This document shows, piece after piece, positions 26,801 to 34,660 of a DNA stretch of 64,000 nt. Within the stretch, counting starts at the first letter, position 1. Each line of letters starts with the position of its first letter. The notes under the pieces were generated by a model that was not told where the DNA came from, did not search any database, and saw only the letters and a list, made by a program, of their open reading frames with translations. The stretch comes from Bradyrhizobium ontarionense (GTDB lineage Bacteria; Pseudomonadota; Alphaproteobacteria; Rhizobiales; Xanthobacteraceae). The translations under genes and the position numbers were made by a program. The stretch spans positions 4,774,001-4,838,000 of the forward strand of contig NZ_CP088156.1 in NCBI RefSeq assembly GCF_021088345.1. Reading direction: 5' to 3'.

Positions 26801-27791
26801 GCGGCTGGTAGTGGTCCTTGAAGCGCGGCACGCCGCGGGCGATGTTGGTCCACTCGGTGAAGCCGGTGCCCCACCATTTGTCGTTCTCGGGGAAGGCGTG
26901 GAACTGGGTCAAATAGTAGGCCAGGATCTTGGCGCGCGGCTTCGCGCTCGGCGGCAGCGGCCGCAGCTCCTCGAACAGCGGGCTCGGCTTGGTGAAGCGC
27001 TTGATCTCGGCCGGAATGGTCGCCTCGTGCTCCGGCGGCATCGCATAGATGCCGTCCTCGTGGCGGTGCTCGAGATAGTGCAGCAGCGGGTTCTGGTCGG
27101 TCTTACCCTTGAAATAGCGCTGGATGTAGAACTTGGTGTCGAAATCGGCGGACGGATTCCGTCCCTCCTTGTAGCCGTGGAAGACGAAGTGCTCGAACGG
27201 ATCGACGCCGGCGGCGGCGACGTCCTGATAGGTCTGCAGGTAGTACTGCGCGTCGAACTCCGGGATCGGGCTGAACGGGCCGCTGCGGTTCTTCAGATAA
27301 TGCCCGAGCGGGCTCTCGCTCGGCGGGATCGCGTATTTCTCGCGATAGAAGCCGGGCTGGAAATAGGGACTCGGGCGCACCCCGTCGGGCTCGCCGATCT
27401 CAGCGTAATGCAGCAGCGGCTGCTGGTCCGAGGCGGCGACATCCGGGTTTTGCGCGAGATACCACAGCGGATCGAAGATGGCGTTCGGCTTGCGGCCTTC
27501 CTTGTAGCCATGCAGGAAGAAATGTTCGAACGGATCGGCGCCGACCGCGACGACGTCGGGATACATCGCGGCGTAGAACTCTTCGTCGAACAGCCCGTTG
27601 CCCGTGAGCAGCAGGCGCGCCGCACCGAGCTCCGCGGCGGGATCCGCCGGCTCCGCGATCGTCTCCACCACGACCCCGTCCGGGCTCGCGGTGTCCGCAT
27701 CATTGTCGGATTGCGTCACCATGAACGCACGCCTCGCTCGGGGCTCCCGCTGTCCGGCGTCGCGCGCCAGCTTCGAAAGGAAATCTGCCAT
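23892..27791 (-). CDS. Repeat-tagged WbsX-like / GT4 / GT2 fusion protein
   Basis: This 1299-residue protein holds four parts. Residues 65-265 contain five 'YLAxxPDV...HYxxxGxxEGR' units (e.g. FDPLWYLAQNPDVAA). Residues 285-640 form a WbsX/GH99-like domain (WWGTGFTEWTNIARG, FVYYYYWFNGKRLME, WANENWTRRWDG, INAWNEWCEGAYLEPD). Residues 640-1000 form a GT4 domain (KILLVGHDAFPSGAQHLLL, VLGVGYADLRKGFDLF, DPFPTVALEALSVGVPVVTF). Residues 1005-1280 form a GT2 domain (VSVAVPNYNYAHCLPERL, VIVLDDCSSDDS, LWIAEADD). Three sugar-active domains in one chain suggest ordered assembly of a glycan. ATG at 27791 was chosen over a TTG three codons earlier. A long frame on the opposite strand is a shadow. Confidence 0.88.
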   Translation of the reverse strand: MADFLSKLARDAGQREPRARRAFMVTQSDNDADTASPDGVVVETIAEPADPAAELGAARLLLTGNGLFDEEFYAAMYPDVVAVGADPFEHFFLHGYKEGRKPNAIFDPLWYLAQNPDVAASDQQPLLHYAEIGEPDGVRPSPYFQPGFYREKYAIPPSESPLGHYLKNRSGPFSPIPEFDAQYYLQTYQDVAAAGVDPFEHFVFHGYKEGRNPSADFDTKFYIQRYFKGKTDQNPLLHYLEHRHEDGIYAMPPEHEATIPAEIKRFTKPSPLFEELRPLPPSAKPRAKILAYYLTQFHAFPENDKWWGTGFTEWTNIARGVPRFKDHYQPRVPRDLGFYSLTDIETIRRQVALAQAGGVHGFVYYYYWFNGKRLMEKPLEQFLKARDIKMPFCLMWANENWTRRWDGMEGEVLISQDYLSDDDARLLGDFNRHFKDPRYIRIQGRPLLMIYRPRLIPDTANVIARWRAVFAKKFGEDPIIIMSQSFDDFDPAPNGLDGAIEFPPHKITKFTQLRTSEHKILDDTFSGQIYSFEDVAKYSLDEPAPAFPLIKTAVPSWDNDARRQGTGLVIQGSTPQKYETWLAALVERAQKNTFFGEPIVCINAWNEWCEGAYLEPDLHYGSAYLNATARAVTGLTRDLSSPKILLVGHDAFPSGAQHLLLSIGKTLRSSFNFEVEYLLLAGGAMEQDYRQVAPLTVLKQPSELPAALTHFKEKGFTSAVVNTSAAGLAVRILSQIGLRVISLVHELPRILKEKNLEDTARNALMRADRVVFASEFVRDKLAEALEIDRNDQRFLIRAQGSYKQMTRDVDAGDVVRRELGLSDQDALVLGVGYADLRKGFDLFLQLRNQIRHAEGRVHFAWVGGLDPSLREWLDQEIRRAETSGTFHMLGYRSDMQALFSASDVFALTSREDPFPTVALEALSVGVPVVTFAESGGIPGFMVQERVGTVVPYCDVAAMARAIERYLGQPLPSAERSRMVELVATKFDFLDYVRDLVRLAVPKMPTVSVAVPNYNYAHCLPERLGTIFDQNHPVEEVIVLDDCSSDDSVNVIMKVAEERQRDLTLVLNEQNSGSVFAQWTRAAEMARGEFLWIAEADDLSEPTFLSSLLALMKSDPSIGFGFTDSKAIDGDGAHLYASYKPYFASIEPGALARTEVFEGLDFARRYLSVKNTILNVSSVLWRREALLRALDNCRGDLASLRMAGDWRIYLECLAAPGARIAYVADPLNVHRRHAASVTHSLKAQKHVDEIAAMHDVARGRFGLDDRGRSSQAVYLAEVTAQLLGAPLEAAKAKKPKAAQG

Positions 27792-28005
27792 GTCACGCAA
27801 TCATTATTTCAATGTCGATGTTATCCGGTGGTCTACCGCTTTAGGCAATGTTGCTGTCGTCGATATGAATGCTGAGCGTTAATTTCGATGGGATGCGTCG
27901 CATAGGTGCCTCGTATTGCAGCGCCTCGCCGAACGAGGACGCATCGAATGATTGCAGAGCGATCATCGTGATCGGCTCCCCTCGCAGCGCTCGTCAGTCC
28001 ACGCG

Positions 28006-30033
28006 TCAGGTCTGGCCGGATACAGCCGGCCTGAGCTGCGCGAGCCGCTGCTTGGCGCCGTCATGCCCCTGCGCGGCGGCCTTCTCGAGCCAGAGCACGG
28101 CCGCATCGACATCCCGTGCAAGTCCGTTGCCAGTCGCGAGCGCATCACCGAGCGCGACCTGCGCGGCAGCCATGCCGGACTCGGCGGCAGTCCGGAACCA
28201 GTCGAGCGCCTTGTCGGAGTCGCGCGCGCAGCCCTGCCCTTTCGACGTCATCACCGCCAGATTGTACTGCGCGAAGGTGTGGCCGCCATGGGCCGCGGCC
28301 TCGTACCAGGCCACGCCCTTCTCCAGATTCTGCGCGATGCCGTTGCCGGTGCAATACAGCACGGCGAGATCGAACTGCGCGCCGGCATGCCCGGCCTGCG
28401 CCGCCTTCTCCAGCCAGCCGACGCCGACGACGGGATTGGGGATCGAGATCTTGGAATCGAGATAGAGGCGCGCCAGCACGAACATCGCTTCCGCGAGTCC
28501 CGCCTCCGCCGCGCGCGTGTACCAGATGACCGCATCAGCCACCCATGGCACGCCGCCGAACCGGCCCTCGCGCAGATAGCCGAGCTGTAGCGCCGCCGGC
28601 GCGTGGCCGGCATTGGCGGCTTCCTCGAGCAGCTTGGTCGCACGCGCCACGGTCAGCGTGGACTTGTCCGACTGCAGCAGGAACAGCGCGAGCGCGACCT
28701 TGCCCTCGGGATCGCCGCTGTCGGCGGCCTTGCCGAGCCAGCGCTCGGCGCGCGCCTGGTCGCGCTCGACGCCCGCACCGGACGCGTAGACGCGGCCGAG
28801 CTGAACCTCCGCCGCCCGCAGCCCCGCTTCCGACGCCTTCTCGAACCAGCGGATCGCGGCGGCGACATCGCGCCCGACGCCGGTGCCGTTGAGATAGAAG
28901 ATGCCGATGTTGAAGGCGGCGGTGCCGTGACCGCCCTCGGCGGCCTTGAGGAACCACTTCGCGGCCGAACGCGGGCTGGGCGGCACGCCGGTGCCCGACG
29001 CGTAGAAGCGCCCGACCAGGAATTGCGCCTGGACGTCGCCGCGTTCTGCGGCCGTTTCGTACCAGCGGACCGCCTCGCGCATGTCGGGCTCGGAGCCCAG
29101 GCCCTTGGCGTAGAATTCGGCGAGCGTCTGGATCGCCGGAAGATAATCCTTGCGCGCCGCCTTGCGCAGCGCCGTCTCGGCGCGGTCGACCGATTTCTCG
29201 ATGCCGTCGCCGTTCAGATACATCAGGCCGATGTTGTAGAGCGCCAGCACGTCGTCATGCTTGGCCGCTTCGGCGAACAGGCGCGCGGCTTCGATGTGGT
29301 CCTGCGCGGCACCAATGCCCTTGAGATGGCTGAAGGCGAGCGCGACCTTGGCGCGGACGTGGCCGGCCTCGGCCGCCTTGCGGTACCAGCCGACGGCGGT
29401 TTCAGGATCGGCCTTGAGGCCGAGGCCTTGGAAGTAGATGTCGCCCAGGGCAAAGGCACCCGCGGCAAAGTCTTGCGCGGCGGCCTTCGCGTACCAATCT
29501 TGGGCGGCGGCAAGATCGATCTTGCCGTCACCCCAGCCATAGCGTCGAATGTCGCCCATGCGCACTTGTGCCGCGGCATGTCCGGCTTCTGCCGCTTTGG
29601 ACGCCCATAGCAGTGCCTCCTCGCTGTCTTTCGCGACAGCCGTTCCTACCGGGAAGAGCAACTGCTCTGTACTAAACTGATCTCCTAATTTGGCGGATGC
29701 GGCGCGTCTCCACGTCTCTGGAGCGTTCGCCCAAACCGGGGCCGCAACGCCGTCTTGCAGCATGAGGGCCAACTCGTACTGAGCATCGAGAAACCCGCCC
29801 TCGGCGCCATGTCGGTACCAGACAGCCGCGTCCGGGTAGGACCGTGCGACCCCTTCGCCATTACGGTAGGCCTGGGCGATCCGGAATGCCGCCTCGGCCG
29901 AGCCAGCGTCCGCCGCTCGCTTCCAGATGCGAACAGCGTCCAGATACGCCCCGGCCGCGTGGCGAACATTTCCCGCTTCGAGTGAAGAGGGTTGGGGTCT
30001 AAGGCCCGCCAGCGCCTGCCTGATGCGACTCAT
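28006..30033 (-). CDS. Sel1-like repeat (SLR/TPR-like) protein
   Basis: This 675-residue protein is built almost entirely of Sel1-like repeats, each about 36 residues, of the form A-x-x-W-Y/F-x-K-A-A-E-x-G-x-x-x-A-Q-x-x-L-G-x-x-Y-x-x-G-x-G-V. Examples are AAKWFLKAAEGGHGTAAFNI and AVRWYETAAERGDVQAQFLV. More than fifteen units can be counted. Sel1 arrays are protein-protein scaffolds. No signal peptide is present in the version starting at 30033 (MSRIRQALAG); the longer frame to 30123 would overlap hlyD. It starts 10 bases after the HlyD-like gene ends, so it belongs to the type I secretion operon and may help recognise or regulate the exported protein. Confidence 0.85.
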   Translation of the reverse strand: MSRIRQALAGLRPQPSSLEAGNVRHAAGAYLDAVRIWKRAADAGSAEAAFRIAQAYRNGEGVARSYPDAAVWYRHGAEGGFLDAQYELALMLQDGVAAPVWANAPETWRRAASAKLGDQFSTEQLLFPVGTAVAKDSEEALLWASKAAEAGHAAAQVRMGDIRRYGWGDGKIDLAAAQDWYAKAAAQDFAAGAFALGDIYFQGLGLKADPETAVGWYRKAAEAGHVRAKVALAFSHLKGIGAAQDHIEAARLFAEAAKHDDVLALYNIGLMYLNGDGIEKSVDRAETALRKAARKDYLPAIQTLAEFYAKGLGSEPDMREAVRWYETAAERGDVQAQFLVGRFYASGTGVPPSPRSAAKWFLKAAEGGHGTAAFNIGIFYLNGTGVGRDVAAAIRWFEKASEAGLRAAEVQLGRVYASGAGVERDQARAERWLGKAADSGDPEGKVALALFLLQSDKSTLTVARATKLLEEAANAGHAPAALQLGYLREGRFGGVPWVADAVIWYTRAAEAGLAEAMFVLARLYLDSKISIPNPVVGVGWLEKAAQAGHAGAQFDLAVLYCTGNGIAQNLEKGVAWYEAAAHGGHTFAQYNLAVMTSKGQGCARDSDKALDWFRTAAESGMAAAQVALGDALATGNGLARDVDAAVLWLEKAAAQGHDGAKQRLAQLRPAVSGQT

Positions 30034-30043
30034 GAGACGAACT

Positions 30044-31402
30044 CTATGGCTCACGCATCGCCTGGCCGAGACCATGCAGCATGCCACCAAGCACATACAC
30101 TGCGACCGAGCGTGTGCCGACATGGACGTCGCCGGTCAGCGTCATGCCCGGAATCAGCCGGAAGTTCGCCGGCACGTCGCGGAAGTTGGCGGCATCGACC
30201 GAGCAGCGCGCCTTGTAGAAGGCATCGACCGGCTTACCGTCGTCATCTAGCGTGAACGCACCTTCGCTGACCCAGCGGATCTTGCCCTGCGCAGTACCAT
30301 GCTCCGAGTAATTGAAGGCATCGACTTTCAACGAGCACGGATCGCCCGGGCGGACGAAACCGACATCGCGCGAGGCGATCTTGATCTCGGCCTCAAGCCG
30401 GGCCCGGACCGGCATCAGCGTGATGAAGGGATCGCCAGGCTTGAGCACCGAGCCGACCGACAGCCTGGCCAGCGTCAGCACCACCGACGGCTCGGTCGCC
30501 GTCAGACGCACCAGGTCCTGGTGCCTCATCGCCTTGTCATAGGCGGCCTTGGCGGTGTCGAGCGAGTTCTGCGTCGTCACCAGGTCTTGGCTCAGCTGCG
30601 CGTTCCACTGCTCGATGAACGCCTGGCGGTCGGCCCTCAGCGACTGGAGCTGATGCTTGGCCTCGACCAGGCTGTTGTGGGTGTTGTCCATCTGGCGCAG
30701 GATCTCGAGCCGCGAATCCTGCGAGAGGTAGAGGTTGAGTTTCGAGCCGCTGCCGCTGTCGGCCAGGGTCGAGCGCATGGCCTCGATCTTCTGCAGCACG
30801 TCGTCGCGCTGCGCATAGCGCTCGTCGTCCTTCTGCAGCTTCGCGATCGTCGCCTCGGTCTGGCCGATCTTGGAATCGAAGCTGGCGATCTGCGCCAGAT
30901 ACTGCGCCCTGCGCTGCTGATACAGCGCCTTCTGCAAGGCGGCGTAGCTGGCGAATTCGGCGTCGTTCTCCTGCGGGAAAACCAGTGCCGTGTTGGCCAG
31001 CTCGGACTTGTCCCGCAGCACCTGCGCGCTGAGGCTCGCGACCTGGGCCTTGTATTGCGCCACGTCAGCCTGGGTGAAGGTCGGGTCCAGGGTCGCCAGC
31101 AGCTGGCCGCTCGCGACCTGCTCGCCTTCGCGCACGTCGATGCTCTTGATGATCGAGGCATCGAGCGCCTGCAGCACGTTGATCGCATCCAGCGGCACGA
31201 TCTTGCCGCCGACGCTGGAGACGACCCGGTCGAGGCGCATCAGGCACATCACGGCGATCATGGCCAGGATGAAGGCGACGAGCACATACAGCGTGGCGCG
31301 CGCGGCCAACGGCTCGGGCGCCTCGCGGATCGCGTCGGTTTCCGACTGGAACTGACGAACGGTCGCGACCGCGGAACTACGAGACAAGGGTCGGCCCTCC
31401 AT
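30044..31402 (-). CDS. HlyD-family periplasmic adaptor of a type I secretion system
   Basis: This 452-residue membrane fusion protein has a short cytoplasmic start and one membrane helix (about residues 36-58, TLYVLVAFILAMIAVMCLM). Next come a biotinyl/lipoyl-like strand (IIKSIDVREGEQVASGQLLA), a long coiled-coil hairpin (about 90-270) and a beta-barrel part ending in GMTLTGDVHVG, the typical HlyD C-terminal motif. It would link the ABC exporter to an outer-membrane TolC channel; no TolC gene is present here. The ATG at 31402 overlaps the end of the exporter gene by 26 bases, and the frame upstream of it is antisense-like. It is co-transcribed with the exporter and the Sel1 protein. Confidence 0.92.
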   Translation of the reverse strand: MEGRPLSRSSAVATVRQFQSETDAIREAPEPLAARATLYVLVAFILAMIAVMCLMRLDRVVSSVGGKIVPLDAINVLQALDASIIKSIDVREGEQVASGQLLATLDPTFTQADVAQYKAQVASLSAQVLRDKSELANTALVFPQENDAEFASYAALQKALYQQRRAQYLAQIASFDSKIGQTEATIAKLQKDDERYAQRDDVLQKIEAMRSTLADSGSGSKLNLYLSQDSRLEILRQMDNTHNSLVEAKHQLQSLRADRQAFIEQWNAQLSQDLVTTQNSLDTAKAAYDKAMRHQDLVRLTATEPSVVLTLARLSVGSVLKPGDPFITLMPVRARLEAEIKIASRDVGFVRPGDPCSLKVDAFNYSEHGTAQGKIRWVSEGAFTLDDDGKPVDAFYKARCSVDAANFRDVPANFRLIPGMTLTGDVHVGTRSVAVYVLGGMLHGLGQAMREP

Positions 31403-33644
31403 AGCCAGGACGGCCGCGTTTCGGCCCCGCGATCGCATGGGCGTTCTGCTGGTGCCACAAACCGGAATAGATCTCGTTGCGCTCCAGCAGCTCGTCATGG
31501 CGACCGATGTCGTCGATCACGCCCCGGTTCAGCACGAGAATCGCGTCGCAATCGACCAGCGACGACAGCCGGTGCGAAATGATGATCATGGTGCGGCCAT
31601 GGCCGATGCGGGCGATGTTGGCATTGACGATCGCCTCACTGTCGGCATCGAGCGCCGACGTGGCCTCATCCAGAATGAGGATCGGCGGGTTGACGAGCAG
31701 CGCGCGCGCGATCGCGAGCCGCTGGCGCTGACCGCCGGACAGGTTGGGCGAGCCTTCGAAGATGTAGGTCTCGTAACCGCGCGGCAGCTTGTCGATGAAC
31801 TCCTCCGCGCCGGCCAGGCGGGCCGCGCGCACGATCTCGTCGAAGGTCGCGTCAGGCTTGGCGGCCGAGATGTTCTCGCGGATGGTGCCCGAGAACAGGA
31901 AGTTCTCCTGCAGCACCACGCCGACATTGCGCCGGAGATGATCGACGTCGTACTCGCGCACGTCGATGCCGTCGATCTTGATCAGCCCGCCGTAGTCCGA
32001 ATGCAACCGCTGTAGCAGGCGGGTGATCGTGGTCTTGCCGGAGCCGCTCTTGCCCATGACGCCGAGCGTGCCGCCGACCGGGATCTCGAAGGAGAGATTG
32101 TCCAGCGCCGGCGATACGGCGCCCTTGTACTTGAAGGTGACGCCGGAAAATTCGACGCGGCCTTCCAGCGGCGCGCGGACGCCGTGGCCGGAACGGCCCT
32201 CTTCAGCGGGCTGATTGACCAGATTGCCGACGATGCCGACCGCGGAGCGGGCTTCGTCATACTGGTTGATCAATTGTGCCATCTGCATCAGCGGCGCGGC
32301 AACCCGCTGCGCCAGCAGCAGGAACGCGAACAATGCGCCGACGAAGAGCGGATCGTCGGTCGTGATCGCGAGATAAACGCCCAACGCATAGGGCGCGGTG
32401 ACCGCCAGCCGCTCCAGCGGCCGCACCACGGCCTGAATGATGGTGCCGGCCATGCCTTCAGCGACACGTGCCTTGGCGACGCGCGCGACGTAGACATCCC
32501 ACATGTGCTTCTGGCGGGCATCGAGAGCCAGCGACTTGATCGTCCGGATGCCGTTGAGGGTCTGGACCATGAAAGCGCCGAGAACGCCTTCAGCTGCCAG
32601 CACCGCATGCGACCGCTTGCGATACACAGGCAGCATCGCCACAAGCCAGACCGCGATCAGCCCAACGAACGCCAGAACGGCAAACGTCATGATCGGGCTG
32701 AAGAAAAACATGACCGGGAGGAAAAAGATCAGGGTCGTGGAGTCGAGGATGGTGCCGAACAGCTGCCCCATCAGGAAGGTCCGGATGCGGAAGATCTCAC
32801 GCATGTCACGCGCGACCATGCCCACCTGGTTGCGCTCGAAGAAGTCGATGGGAAGGTTGAGCACCTTGTCGAACATGTAAGTCGACAGCTTGACGTCGAG
32901 CCGCGCCGTCAGCTGGTGCACGAGAAACTGACGCAGGAATGCGAAGGCACACTCGAAGGCGATCAGCACGAGCATCGCGACGCAAAGGACGCTAAAGGTG
33001 CTGAAGGCCTTGTAATAGAGCACCTTTTCCGACAACAGGCGATAGAACATGATCGGCGCGAGACCCATCATGCCGAGGATGAGCGCAGCAATGGTGACGT
33101 CACGCACGATCCGCCGTTCACGGAAGATCAGCGCCGTGATCAGCCCCAGGCTGAACGGCTGAGTCTCGTCGGAAATCTCGTAGTCGCGCTTCACCAGGAC
33201 GACGTCGCCGGTCCACACGTCTTCGAGACGGAGCCGATCGATCACCAGCAGCGTGTCGTCTTCGACGTTGGGATCGCGCAGCACGACGCGCGGGTTGTTC
33301 TCGTCGCCCTCGAGGCGCAACAGCACCATGCTGCTGGCGTCCTTCAGCCTGACGATCGCCGGCAGGGCCTTCTTGAGATGGCTGAGGCCGTCCCAATCGA
33401 GATGCACGAGCTTGGCGGTCATCCCGGAATTGTTAGCGGATTTGACGATCTCCGCCGTCGTGACCTCGGCACCCGACAACACGTTGTCGTGGATCAGCTG
33501 CGACACGGTCAGATGCAGGCCGTGCTGGCGCGCTACGATCACGAGTGCGGCGAGCCCGGTCGGCGCGGCGCCGTCCTGGGCCGCATCGAAGCTCGAAGGG
33601 GAGAAGGATGCCGGCTGCGAGACAATGGCGGAAGACGAGGACAT
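31377..33644 (-). CDS. Type I secretion ABC exporter (HlyB-like) with catalytically dead C39 domain
   Basis: This 755-residue exporter has three parts. An N-terminal C39-like domain (about 25-130) has Gly/Ala where the peptidase Cys should be (TGLAALVIVARQHGL), as in HlyB, so it should bind but not cleave substrate. A six-helix transmembrane domain spans about 160-440. The ATPase domain has Walker A GKSGSGKTT, Q-loop VVLQENFLFSGTIRENI, signature LSGGQRQRLAIARAL, Walker B ILILDEATSALD and switch ISHR. ATG 33644 has AGGAG 10 bases upstream; a GTG at 33686 would add 14 residues. It is first of the exporter-adaptor-Sel1 operon and is the likely transporter for the RTX-like protein encoded upstream. 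Confidence 0.92.
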   Translation of the reverse strand: MSSSSAIVSQPASFSPSSFDAAQDGAAPTGLAALVIVARQHGLHLTVSQLIHDNVLSGAEVTTAEIVKSANNSGMTAKLVHLDWDGLSHLKKALPAIVRLKDASSMVLLRLEGDENNPRVVLRDPNVEDDTLLVIDRLRLEDVWTGDVVLVKRDYEISDETQPFSLGLITALIFRERRIVRDVTIAALILGMMGLAPIMFYRLLSEKVLYYKAFSTFSVLCVAMLVLIAFECAFAFLRQFLVHQLTARLDVKLSTYMFDKVLNLPIDFFERNQVGMVARDMREIFRIRTFLMGQLFGTILDSTTLIFFLPVMFFFSPIMTFAVLAFVGLIAVWLVAMLPVYRKRSHAVLAAEGVLGAFMVQTLNGIRTIKSLALDARQKHMWDVYVARVAKARVAEGMAGTIIQAVVRPLERLAVTAPYALGVYLAITTDDPLFVGALFAFLLLAQRVAAPLMQMAQLINQYDEARSAVGIVGNLVNQPAEEGRSGHGVRAPLEGRVEFSGVTFKYKGAVSPALDNLSFEIPVGGTLGVMGKSGSGKTTITRLLQRLHSDYGGLIKIDGIDVREYDVDHLRRNVGVVLQENFLFSGTIRENISAAKPDATFDEIVRAARLAGAEEFIDKLPRGYETYIFEGSPNLSGGQRQRLAIARALLVNPPILILDEATSALDADSEAIVNANIARIGHGRTMIIISHRLSSLVDCDAILVLNRGVIDDIGRHDELLERNEIYSGLWHQQNAHAIAGPKRGRPGYGGPTLVS

Positions 33645-33837
33645 CGCTGGGATGCTCCTGAGCAATATGTCGTTCGCAGCGATCACCGATCCACTGCGCC
33701 AAACAAGCTATAACATTCCATACCATACCGCATAACAACGGAGAAAGCCAACGCCCGGCCGGCGCTCATCGCGCGCGGCGCGCGGCTGGTTCGAACATGT
33801 GATTAATGTGAGCGGCCGCCACGGGCGGACGTTCGGC

Positions 33838-34602
33838 TCAGGCCGCCTCGCGCATGTCAAAGCCGATTCGCGCCAGCGAATCCTCTATCTCGGCAACATC
33901 CGCATCGGGCATGAACGCCAGCGCGCAGATCTCGAAATTCTCGCGCCGGACGTTGATGGTCGGAAATCCCGCCGTCATCAGCAGGTTGCCCAGGCGCTCG
34001 GCCGTAAATCCGGTGCGATGGGCCATGTAATAATGGCCATCTTCGATGGCCCGCGTGTGGCCATAGAGCATGTCCAGCGGGCGGATCGGGCCGGCCGGCG
34101 AGTTGTAGGCAACAGCCGAAATGCCGTGATCGAGGATATGCTGGGCGACAGCCTCGATATCGGGGCTCATGACCAGCGCAAACCCGTCGGCCCTGAGGAC
34201 CCGGTGCATCTGGCGCAGCGTCGGAAAGACTTCATGCGCATAGAGATGCTCCAGAACGTGGGACGACCACACGGCGTCGAACGACTGAGCAGCGAATGAT
34301 GCATCGAGCTCCGTGATCGAGCCGACGACGTCGGGCTTGACCTCGGGATCGATGTCCAGCCGCACCTCCTCCCAGTGCCTCTCGGCGATGAGGCGGGCGA
34401 TGCGGCGAGCCGGTCCAGGTCCGGACCCGGCGTTCAGCATGCGCTTGAGCGAAGACGGCAAGGAATGATCCCAACTCATTCGGTTGATGAAGCGGCGCCG
34501 CAGGAAACGCCCGCCGGCAGGCAGCCACGCTATCAGTTCGGGAATGCCCCGGCCAGATTCGGATCCCGATATCACCGGACAGCGTAAATCCGCCAGTTGC
34601 AT
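33838..34602 (-). CDS. Class I SAM-dependent methyltransferase-like protein
   Basis: This roughly 254-residue protein has a Methyltransf_11-like core: motif I RMLNAGSGPGPARRIARLI (Gly-rich, with the usual acidic residue later in VRLDIDPE), then SFDAVWSSHVLEHLYAHEV and the strand RVLRADGFALVMSPDIEAV. Acceptor is unknown; sugar or protein methylation are both possible. ATG 34602 gives the first 50 residues before the core; an ATG at 34479 is an alternative. The frame continues open far upstream through the RTX gene, but that part is a shadow of the repeats. The gene lies between the RTX gene and its presumed exporter on the same strand. Confidence 0.78.
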   Translation of the reverse strand: MQLADLRCPVISGSESGRGIPELIAWLPAGGRFLRRRFINRMSWDHSLPSSLKRMLNAGSGPGPARRIARLIAERHWEEVRLDIDPEVKPDVVGSITELDASFAAQSFDAVWSSHVLEHLYAHEVFPTLRQMHRVLRADGFALVMSPDIEAVAQHILDHGISAVAYNSPAGPIRPLDMLYGHTRAIEDGHYYMAHRTGFTAERLGNLLMTAGFPTINVRRENFEICALAFMPDADVAEIEDSLARIGFDMREAA

Positions 34603-34610
34603 GGCCGGCA

Positions 34611-34637
34611 AAAGAAAAACCCCGCCGAGGCGGGGTT
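34611..34637 (-). terminator. Intrinsic terminator after the RTX-like gene
   Basis: A perfect 9-bp stem AACCCCGCC/GGCGGGGTT with a two-base spacer in the loop is followed on the minus strand by TTTCTTT. It lies 24 bases past the RTX stop and directly before the methyltransferase start, a classical rho-independent terminator. It would limit read-through into the methyltransferase gene. Confidence 0.88.
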
Positions 34638-34660
34638 CTTCATCGCGATCCGTAATAAAA

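Noticed and set aside
24699..27875. Very long open frame (1058 codons) on the plus strand, antisense to the fusion glycosyltransferase
   Set aside because: It mirrors codon positions of the high-GC gene on the other strand, has no domain-like features, and its sense partner has clear families.
32184..33713. 509-codon plus-strand frame over the ABC exporter
   Set aside because: Antisense shadow; His/Asp/Arg-rich and without domain features, while the exporter has all ABC motifs.
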